A stretch of 64,000 nt of DNA, taken from Adenophora triphylla var. japonica. Its lineage: Eukaryota; Streptophyta; Magnoliopsida; Asterales; Campanulaceae. Shown in pieces: positions 55,945 to 64,000 of the stretch. The DNA is taken from the NCBI GenBank assembly GCA_022495995.1, contig JAFEMH010002504.1, forward strand, positions 154,501 to 218,500, read 5' to 3'. Position numbers and translations under genes: made by a program. Position 1 is the stretch's first letter. Each line of letters starts with the position of its first letter. The notes beneath the pieces were generated by a model. The model ran no database searches. It was not told the DNA's origin and saw nothing but the letters and a program-made list of their open reading frames with translations.

Positions 55945-56940
55945 GACACCTTACTTCTCACTCCATTCTCTCCTCGGGTCGAGACACCGTAGTTCTCACT
56001 CCATTCTCTCCTCGGGTTGAGAAACCGTAGTTCTCACTCCATTCTCTCCTCAGTTCGAGACACCGTATTTCTCACTCCATTCTCTCCTCGGGTCGAGACA
56101 CCGTAGTTCTCATTCCGTTCCCTCCTCGGGTTGAGACACCTTAGTTCACATTCTGTTCCCTCCTCAGGTCGAGAAACCTTAGTTCTCATTCCGTTCCCTC
56201 CTCGGGTCGAGACACCTTAGTTCTCATTTCGTCCCTCTAGTAAAAAAAAACCCTCGGGTCCATCCCTCTCGTCATAAAAATCCTCGGATCTGTCCCTCTC
56301 GTCAAAAAAAAATCCTCGGGTCCGTCCCTCTCGTAAAAAAAAACCCTCGGGTCCGTCCATCTAGTAAAAAAAATCCTCGGGTCCATCCCTCTCGTCAAAA
56401 AATCCTCAGGTCCGTCCCTCTCGTCAAAAAAATTCTCGGGTCCGTCCCTCTTGTCAAAAAATCCTCGGGTCCGTCCCTATCGTCATGAAAATCCTCGGGT
56501 CCGTCCCTCTCGTCATGAAAATCCTCAGGTCCGTCCCTCTCGTCATGAAAATCCTCGGGTCCATCCCTCTCGTCACGAAAAATCCTCGGGTCCGTCCCTC
56601 TTGTCATGAAAATCCTCGGGTCCATCCCTCTCGTCACGAAAAATCCTCGGGTCTATCCCTCTGTTCGAAATCTTGGGTGACCCCCCTTACAGTCAAATCT
56701 CCGGGTGACCCCCTAATAGTCGATCTCGGGTGACCCCCTAATAGTCAATCTCGGGTGACTCCCCCTCCAGTCATGTCTCGGGTGACTCCCCCTCCAGTCA
56801 AGTCTCGGGTGACTCCCCCTCCAGTCAAGTCTCGGGCGACTCCCCCTCCAGTCAAATCTCGGGTGACTCCCCCTCCAGTCAAGTCTCAGGTGACTCCACC
56901 TCCAGTTAAATTTCGGGCGACTTTCCCCCAATAGCCACTT
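55940..56940. repeat. Train of tandem arrays in the 3' tail of G
   Basis: Three successive arrays: about eight units of 38 bp with CTCCTCGGGTCGAGACACC (55940-56240); about fourteen units of about 30 bp with TCCTCGGGTCCGTCCCTCTC (56240-56660); and about nine units of 27 bp with CTCGGGTGACTCCCCCTCCA (56690-56930). The open frames here are periodic artefacts. Confidence 0.92.
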
Positions 56941-56944
56941 CTCC

Positions 56945-57012
56945 GAACTACTATCCGGCTTGATTCCCTCCTAGGGATACGTAGGAATCCTTTCTCCAAA
57001 AAGGTCCAGCCA
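56945..57012 (+). other. Structured module 2 of G
   Basis: GAACTACTATCCGGCTTGATT, hairpin CCCT-CCT-AGGG, ATACGTAGGAATCC, second hairpin CCTTT / AAAGG, GGTCCAGCCA. Same position relative to the 3' LTR as in C and D. Confidence 0.8.
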
Positions 57013-57159
57013 TCCAACCTCATCAATCATTTACCGTCATTTGCCATATCCTCAGTAGGTCCGGCAAAGTTGACCACTCTGGTCGATCTTTCCCACCAGT
57101 CGCTCATTGGGCTTGGGATCTGTCTTATCGACAATCTCACTTCTTCCATAAGTGACGTT

Positions 57160-57171
57160 GTCGAGGGGCTC
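57160..57171 (+). promoter_or_regulatory. Polypurine tract of G
   Basis: GTCGAGGGGCTC directly before the 3' LTR at 57172; the same core as in C. Confidence 0.7.
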
Positions 57172-58590
57172 TGTAAATACCCCAATCCAATTCGCGACCC
57201 TTTATAAGTGCCTTTTAATGTAATAAAATTGCACTACTGGCATTTTGGTAAATTTCCGGTCCATTCCGAGACTTTCGGGAACTTTTTATAAGTTTTTTGC
57301 AAAGGAAGTACTTTTAAGTCTTTTCTCCAGACAAAAGGACCTATAGAGAATTATTTATTTTGGACCTAGGAGAAATTATCCCGGAATGTTCCAGAACAGG
57401 TCTTTAGCGCCAGAAACGATTATTGGCTTGTCTCATCGTGCGACACAACGAGCCATGGAAAACACAACCTTTAAGTCGTGCGACACAACTGGCCACTTAT
57501 CAGCAGGTTATAAATAAGACCCTCCTCCTCTCATTTGAGGATCCCTTCCAGCCTCCCTAAGGTTACTCTGCCAAAATACGCCCAGAAGCTAGTCTCTCTC
57601 CTAAAACACACACAACATATACCAATTCCCTCCAATTCTCTCATCTCTAATTCACATTCCATTCTATCCCTCCCATACACTTCACACACATTGGAGATCC
57701 AAGTCTCCTATCCTCTCCGATTTCTAAACCCACATCTGCAGCTGAATTGAAGGTCCCTACACCTAACTTGGTGTAGAGATTGTGGATCTTCAAGAGTAAC
57801 GAATTCCCTTCCTCCATATCTCTCTTCTATTTGCTCTTCTCATAATTCATGCAATTTCTACTCATTTGACTTGATAATTAGGCTCCATCTGCACTAATTG
57901 TTAAGTTACAATTGCAATCTCTCTGTTTGAATCACATTGTTTTGTATCATTTCTTGCTTATGAGTTTATTTGGTGTAATTGTGACTTGTTCATCAAGGGA
58001 GTGTGGATCTCTCCATATCCACACCCACTTGATCAATTGGACGTTGATTCATGTGTTTCCTGAGCTAAATTGCTGATATAATTCAATCTGGATCAGTTCA
58101 TTTTGTGTTTAATCTGTAAGGTTTCTGCATGTTGGCGTCCTGTGTCACGCGACACAACCTGTCAGGCTGAGTCCTGTGTCACGCGACACAACTAGCCAAG
58201 CAGATCCTGTGTCACGCGACACATCTTGCCACTTTGTAGAAGCTCCTTTTCCAATTGTAATATGTTCTTAGATCTGTAACTGGGATGTGGCCACCCTTTG
58301 TACCAAGTGGCTCACAAGTTGTAGTTCCTCAGTTTATCAATAAAACAAAGCATTAAAATGCATTTCATCATATATTATGTCTCATACATTTGCACACACT
58401 TATTGAATGATTTTGGATGTTGAACATAGAAAGACTCGTTTACAAGGCGTGTTGGGTGAACTCTCGGTTCTTCCCAACACGTAATCTGACCTCGAACCCA
58501 TTTTCTCTTTTCAAAAAGGTTTTCAAAGTTTCCTTTAAAACGGCATGGCGACTCCCATTTAACTTTTTTTTTTCGGCGAGCGTACATTCA
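57172..58590 (+). repeat. 3' LTR of G
   Basis: 1419 bp, the partner of 50019-51442. It starts TGTAAATACCCC and ends GTACATTCA. The palindromes and TATA box are conserved. Confidence 0.93.
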
Positions 58591-58595
58591 ACTGG
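58591..58595. repeat. Target-site duplication of G, right copy
   Basis: ACTGG, matching 50014-50018. Confidence 0.95.
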
Positions 58596-58884
58596 TGCAA
58601 GGATCTGTCTGACGGGTTGCGTTTGATCACTGGTAGGGGACCAATTAGCTGGGACCTATTGGGGAGCAACAAGAATAACTTTATACAGGCTGGGATGTTG
58701 CTAGGAGATGAGGATGTGGTTCCCTTAGCCTTGATAGTGGGAGGTCCCATGTATCCTGACTGGGTGACCCATGCTTTAGGAAAATTTTCTGATAAATGCC
58801 AACTCTGCTGGAAAACCCCAGATTACTGTAGTACCCGTGGAGAGCATGTTGGTGGTAAGTGTTTACTCGCTTCTATCCCTTAGC

Positions 58885-59075
58885 TCGCCAATTAATTGCT
58901 CGCATGTAGAATTTTAGCTCGTACATATTTTGCTTGCATGTAGAACTTTAGCTCGTACATATTTTGATGGTATGTAGAACTTTTAGCTCGTACATATTTT
59001 GCTTGTATGTAGAACTTTAGCTCGTATATATTTTGCTCGTATGTAGAACTTTAGCTCGTACATATTTTGCTGACC
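58885..59075. repeat. 36-bp tandem array in an intron of the F antisense gene
   Basis: Five imperfect units of TTTAGCTCGTACATATTTTG plus a variable CTTGTATGTAGAAC part, inside the intron 58855-59097. Confidence 0.88.
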
Positions 59076-60708
59076 TCTTCTTTCTTACTTTTGGCAGTCC
59101 TTACTCCAGAATAGCAAGCGAACATGGTTCGTATCTTGAGTACCAGCCAGCGGAAGAAAAGTGCCAAGGCCCACGGTGCCGCAAATGCTAGAGCGGGTAG
59201 GGAGAAGTAGGCCGCTGATAGAAATAAACTCTTGCCCATGGATGGCATGGGGATGGTTCCCATTGAGGAACTTGAGGTCGAAGACCCTGCGACCAATGAC
59301 TCCCCCAAGGATCAAGCTGTTGGAGCTAAAGTAGCTGAGCAAAGCCTGGACCCAATGCATGAGGATCCTCCAGCTAGGGGTAAGACACCTGTGGTCGATA
59401 TCGAAGATGAAGAGGAGGAGGACGACGATCGTCCTCTTAATACAAAGAAAAGGTCCAAGCCCAATCCCTCAACTGAAAAAGGGATGGCCACTGGCAGTAG
59501 CAATCAGCCCCCCACCATCCAAGTCTCCTATCCCGAACTAGTTCAGGCTCGCATGGACAAACTGAGCGACGTTCCCTTACTCACAGGAGTGGATAGCTCA
59601 TGCAGGGAGCATCCCGAGCTAGAGTTTGGGAAAGCTTTGGTAAGGCGGGCTGCTGATCAGGATCTGGTGAGCAAATTTACTGACAAGGGCTTGACTGTTG
59701 AGATGTTCAAGGCCAGGTCGGGGTTGGTCCACTCTGAGGTAACACTTAGAGTTTATTCATAATGATCGGTTTCCCTGCTTGCTTATGTATTTATCCTGAC
59801 CAAATTTTTAGTCGATCTGGTCCTTGAGCTTTCTTGCTGTAGGTTCTTGCCATGGTCGAGCTGGTTACTAGTTATTGGAAGGCCGTTGAGGAGCAGGAGA
59901 AGCTTGCTAAGGCCATGCTTAGTCGAAAGTCTGCCGAGCTAGAGAAGATGGAGGGGGAGCATGCTAGGCTGAAAGAAGAGCACTCTGACCTGGATGTTGC
60001 CTATGAAGTTTTGAAGTTGGTCAAGGAGGATGTTGTGAGCAAGCTGGGGGAGGCCCAAAAAGAACTTGCTGGAGTCAAACTGGATAAGGAGGCAGCCAAA
60101 GCTGAGCTGATGACGACCCAGAAGATGCTTCATAGTTGTGATGAGTTTTTGGCGAAGCTGAACGAGGATCACGCTGCAGCTCGTGCCAAATGGAAAGAGG
60201 AGGCTGATGCCCAAGCCAAAGCTGCAGTGGAGGCTTATAAGGACAGTGACAAGTGTTTCAACAACACTCAGAGTTAAGCTTTTACTTTTTATGATGTTGG
60301 TCGATGCCATATGGCTCGACGCATTTTGGTGGATACCTCAGTCGACATTCCACTCCAGCAGTTGGCCAAGTGGGCTTCTGAGGAGCAGTACGATATGGTT
60401 TCCCGTCGAGGTCATCCTCTTGTCCCCTATAATGACAATGATCCAGCTGCCCTTGCTGCAGAAGATGCTGATATGGAGGCTGAGCCCTGGGTCATCCCCC
60501 TCCCCCCATTGAATCAGTGAACTTCAATTCTATGCTCAAAGAATTTGAGAATCCTGACGAGCTGGCCTTGGATGATGATACCCCAAAACACACTTTTTCT
60601 GAATCTGGGAAGCTTACTCTACTTGAACAGCAAGTGAGAGATTTGGCCCAAGCTTCTGGCGATCAAGCTAGGGTGGAAGACCAGACTGAAGATGATCCTG
60701 CAGCCTGA

Positions 60709-61625
60709 TATTCATTTCACATATTTTGATGGTGTAATGAAACAAGTTCCATAACAATTTTTTGGTTTTTATTTATGTAATCAATGCCTTGGCCCCTCTT
60801 TTGGGAGGCATCTTAACTCGTGATATTTTATTTGTCTAAGTCATTGCCCGCTTTGGGGGACTTGCTTTCGTTTTAATCGTAGTTGACTTTTTATACTTGA
60901 ATCTTTTGCTTTTGATCCTCGTATGAATGTATGTCGAACTAGATTTGATAGAATGAACGAGATCGCTACGAGCCTTTGGTCGGACTATTTTTTAGAAATA
61001 AAGTCGACCTGAAACTTGGCTCATTTGATAATGAGATTGACTAGGAGTCGAATCTTATTGGAACGAGGTCGACTAAGAGTCGGACCCGTTAGAGGAACGA
61101 GGCTGACTAAGAGTCGAGCCTGTTAGAATGAAATCGATTGAGAGTCGGATTTATTTTAATGGAACGAGGCTGACTATGAGTCGAGCCTGTTGGAACGAAG
61201 TCGACTAAGAGTCGGACTTGTTTAAAGGAACGAGGCTGACTATGAGTCGAGCCTGTTAGAAAGAAGTCGACTAAGAGTCGGACTTGTTTAAAAGAACGAG
61301 GCTGACTATGAGTCGAGCCTGTTAGAACGAATTCGACTAAGAGTTGGACTTGTTTAAAGGAACGAGGCTGACTATGAGTCGAGCCTGTTAGAATGAAGTC
61401 GACTAAGAGTCGGACTTGTTAAATGAACGAGACTGATTAAGAATCGAGCCTGTTAGAATCGATGCAAAAAATGTATCACAGTCTTTGGTTGAATAGAACT
61501 GCAACTTTATTGAAGTAGTAGCACGATTACATACAGAACGGAGAGCTAGAACTGAAGCTAAACTCGAACTTGAAAAACATAAACTAAACTAAAACTGAAC
61601 TAGAAAAACGAACTAGAAGACTGAA
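60709..61625. repeat. F spacer with 66-bp tandem array
   Basis: From about 60975 to 61455 there are about seven units of 66 bp (GAACGAGGCTGACTATGAGT, CGAGCCTGTTAG, AAGTCGACTAAGAGTCGGAC). The array lies between the end of the antisense gene and the end of F pol. An AATAAA-poor AT-rich stretch at 60709-60970 would contain the antisense 3' end. Confidence 0.88.
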
Positions 61626-62640
61626 CTAGAAGTAGTATTTGATAAGGTGGGTAGCATGCCACGGGTGCTTCAACTCCTCACCATCTAGATGGGCGATCAT
61701 GTAAGTTCCTTCCTTAATAACTCGAGTAACGATGTAGGGACCTTCCCAATTGGGAGATAACTTCTTCATCTGAGTTCTCCTTCCAGTTAAATCGACCCTC
61801 CTTAACACATGGTCGCCTACTTGGAACGATCTTATCTTTACTTTCTTATCGTGGTAACTCTTAGTCTTCTGCTTATAATTGACCATCCGTAATTGAGTTG
61901 TATCTCGTTTCTCGTCGAGCAAATCCAAGTCAATCAACCTGTTGATGTCGTTCTTCTCCCATGGGCCCTCGAGTGGTTGTACGGACTGCCTAGAGAGCGA
62001 TGGGAAGTTCGTCCAACCAGTTGCTTCGTCGACCAACTAAACCCGTCTTGAGTGTAGAGAGGACCAACTTGTTTGCTGCTTTAGCTTGCCTGTTACCTTG
62101 AGGATAGGCGATATACGACTTCCAATGCTTGACTCCAACACTATTTATCTCTTCTTCGAAGGCTGTGGAGAACTGTAACCCGTTATCCGACACTATAGCT
62201 CGTGGAATCCCAAATCGACACCAAATGAAGTCGTCAATGAAGTTGATGGCATTCTCCTCTGTAATCTTGGCTAATGGCTTGGCCTCGACCCACTTTGTAA
62301 AGTATCAATATCAACGATCACATACTTGCAATTTCCTCAGGCGGGTGGGAAGGGACCAATCAAATCTACTCCCCACATATCGAAGGGCCAAGTTGCGACC
62401 ACTGGAGTTTGCTCGTTGGTAGGCAAGTGAGGTAGATCGACAAACCTTTGACACTGATCATACCCTTGAACGAAGTCGTGAGCGTCAGTCCTCATGTGCG
62501 GCCAATAATATCCCAATGTAATCAATTTGTCGGCCAAAGTTCTGGCCCCCGGGTGTCCACCACAAACCCCACTATGTACCTCGTACATCAGCTGAGTAAC
62601 TTCTCGAGGATGGACACATCTCAGTAGAGGTTTAGTGAAT
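61626..62640 (-). pseudogene. Ty3/gypsy integrase of F
   Basis: The zinc region has EVHSGVCGGHPGARTLADK, but QGYDQCQRF has Tyr for the first Cys (codon 62460-62462). The core has the first Asp in MWGVDLIGPF and the second in MSDNGLQFS. The catalytic Glu position reads Lys in NRQAKAANK (codon 62080-62082). The C-terminal domain ends LSPNWEGPYIVTRVI and HATHLIKYYF. Frameshifts lie near 62335 and 62020. Not functional. Confidence 0.9.
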
Positions 62641-62684
62641 GACCTTCTGAATAACGTGTTTCCTTGAATAACGTACCTCGGAGC

Positions 62685-63740
62685 CTATTTCTTGATAGCT
62701 CGAGCTGCTTTCTCGTCATCAGGTAGCTCGTCGGTCTCTAAATAGGCTCGCATTTCCTCGATCCAGCACTTGGTGTAGACCCAATCTCTAGTAGTATCCT
62801 CCAGGCATTGAATCTGAACCCTCTCATAAGCTGGATGTTCAAGGTAAGAGATGGGTTCCCCATGTTGTTCGTCCGATGTAGCCAGTTTTGAGAGTAGGTC
62901 GGCCAATTCATTGTCATCTCGACCAACCCTCTGTATCTTCCAAAATTCCAAGTCTTTGATCAGCTCCTTTACCAGGTCGCAGTACTTGACCAAGGTGGGA
63001 TTCAGGACTTCATACTTTCCTCTAACTTGATTTACTATCAACTGCGAGTCATAGTAAGCCACGATCTTGGTTGCCCCAAAACACTTTGCATATTCGATGG
63101 CTGCGACCAAAGCTTCATACTCGGCCTGGTTGTTAGATGCTTCAAATTTAAATCTCAACGCTTCCTTGTAGACTGTCCCTGATTCTGGCTCGACCAATAC
63201 AATCCCAGCCCCACTAACGTTCTTTGTTGTCGACCCATCAGAGTGTACTTTCCAGCAATTGTCAGGCAAACTTATGGTGGGATGAGTTGCTGGTTCCTTT
63301 CCCTTTGCTTTCTCTTCTGGAGCTTGTACTTCGCTATCTTCCTTGGTGAACGTAAGCTCGACCAAGAAGTCTGCCAAAGCTTGAGCTTTCAATGCCTTTT
63401 GAGGCTGATACTCAATGTCAAATTCTGTGAGATCAATTGACCAGTTGAGCAATCGGCCTGAACTTTTTGGCTTTTGTAAGATCTTCCTTAAAGGGGCATT
63501 GGTTAGCACGACAATGGAGTGAGCTAAGAAATAAGCTCGCAGTTTCCTCGATGCAACAACCAAAGCGTAAGCCACCTTTTTTGCATTATAATACCTGCCC
63601 TCCACATCTGACAGGGCCTTGCTCATGTAATATACGGGCTTCTGTAGCCCTCCTTCTTCTCGAAATAGAACAGCGGCCACGGATTGATCGCCAACAGATT
63701 GGTAGACGAACAATGTTTCCCCCATAACTGGGCTGCTCAA
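62685..63740 (-). pseudogene. RNase H and second RNase H domains of F
   Basis: The first RNase H has VYQSVGDQSVAAVLFREE, PVYYMSKALSDVE, RYYNAKKVAYALVVASRKL and LLNWSIDLTEFDIEYQP. A hydrophilic linker leads to the archaeal-type domain: WKVHSDGSTTKNVSGAGIVL (Asp), NNQAEYEALVAAIEYA (Glu), YYDSQLIVNQVRG (Asp), RDDNELADLLSKLAT (Asp). All acidic residues of the second domain are kept. The dual RNase H marks the Tat lineage. It is open over 351 codons. Confidence 0.9.
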
Positions 63741-64000
63741 TAACGGTGGAGAGGTAAGATACTCCTTAAGCTACTGGAACGACGAATGACATTCGGCCGT
63801 CCACTCAAAAAAATTCATCCCCCTCAGAGAATTAAAGAAGGGAAGAGACCTTTCTGTCGACTTAGCAATAAAGCGACCTAGGGCTGCCACCCTACCATTG
63901 AGTCACTACATCTCCTTGATACACGTAGGCTCCTCCATGTCGACCAGAGCCTTGATCTTTTCAGGATTGGCTTCAATGGCTCGCTGTGAGACCATAAACC
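63741..64000 (-). pseudogene. End of Ty3/gypsy reverse transcriptase of F
   Basis: Connection region (minus strand) with motifs of the form SQRAIEANPEKIKAL, then GRFIAKSTERSLPFF and FFEWTAECHSSF, with at least two in-frame stops (near 63903-63908 and 63770-63775). The rest of RT lies beyond the window. Confidence 0.8.

Larger units (their letters stand above)
50019..58590 (+). mobile_element. Element G: non-autonomous large retrotransposon derivative
   Basis: Two LTRs (50019-51442, 57172-58590), a primer site, a polypurine tract and an 8.6-kb span without any recognisable pol domain. LTR starts (TGTAAGTACCCC), modules 1 and 2 and the array-rich tail link it to the Tat clade of C and D, which probably supplied proteins in trans. 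TSD ACTGG on both sides. Confidence 0.93.
48640..60708 (+). pseudogene. Antisense gene of F: Transposase_28 / putative gypsy-type protein, interrupted by G
   Basis: A plus-strand gene antisense to F. A TATA box (TATAAAAG) is at 48767-48774 and the ATG at 48976. Exon 1 runs to 50018, is cut by element G, and resumes in the same frame at 58596 to a donor at 58855; further exons are 59098-59738 and 59843-60708. Motifs: DECVIILTRWGMRFSELELP, HLHSFFEVSKQDYQLTHVTP and FYGQFEAGLRLPLDPFICEF, the pattern of PF04195 proteins. An acidic linker (DEEEEDDD), a long coiled coil (59860-60270) and an acidic C-terminus follow. Damage: a frameshift near 49275-49305, stops at 59112-59114, 59207-59209 and 60275-60277, and a frameshift near 60510. 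Function in the element is unknown. Confidence 0.78.

Noticed and set aside
56395..56931. Periodic minus- and plus-strand frames (DPRIF and GSHPRLDWR repeats)
   Set aside because: They are translations of 27-30 bp minisatellites in the tail of G, with no start context or conservation.
1..64000. Search for host genes, tRNA and rRNA genes
   Set aside because: Every conserved coding segment could be assigned to a retrotransposon; the tRNA-like strings found are only primer binding sites.

Overview
This window is plant nuclear DNA made entirely of nested LTR retrotransposons. I find no host gene, tRNA, rRNA or bacterial-type operon. Copia and Tat-type Ty3/gypsy polyproteins, plant mobile domain (PMD) proteins, tRNA-Met and tRNA-Arg-like primer sites, 5-bp target duplications and spliced antisense genes all point to heterochromatin of a flowering plant with a large genome. 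The species cannot be told from the sequence.

Seven elements can be resolved. A (1-4793, Copia, minus strand) sits inside B (4794-5972, Copia, plus), cutting it just before the reverse transcriptase YVDD box. B sits inside the integrase of C (5973-16239, Tat gypsy, plus). C sits in what looks like the 3' LTR of F (16240-16887, 48640-50018 and 58591-64000, Tat gypsy, minus). D (16888-48639, Tat gypsy, minus, TSD GAAGC) is a complete element also inserted in F. E (26086-39802, Sirevirus-like Copia, minus, TSD TCTGC) is inserted in D. G (50019-58590, non-coding large retrotransposon derivative, plus, TSD ACTGG) is inserted in the antisense gene of F. F is oldest; C, D and G are intermediate; B and E are later; A is later than B.

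The Tat elements carry genes antisense to the retrotransposon between pol and the 3' LTR. C and D share a two-gene cassette: a four-exon PMD gene with identical intron positions, and a single-exon gene for a related mobile-domain-like protein. F has a different antisense gene (a Transposase_28 / putative gypsy-type protein with a coiled coil). All copies are broken by stops or frameshifts, many of which fit C-to-T decay of methylated cytosines.

Three non-coding systems stand out. First, C, D and G each hold two related structured modules of about 65 nt (GAACTACG, CTTGA, hairpin, ACGTAGG, second hairpin). One lies after pol and the other before the 3' LTR; in C and D they bracket the antisense cassette. 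Second, a TCCG-N2-CGGA palindrome lies about 20 bp upstream of the LTR TATA box in C and D and recurs 110-200 bp upstream of both antisense genes, which suggests one shared DNA-binding regulator. Third, element E is saturated with a strand-biased hexamer, AACCGC on its sense strand, in LTRs, introns and coding sequence alike.
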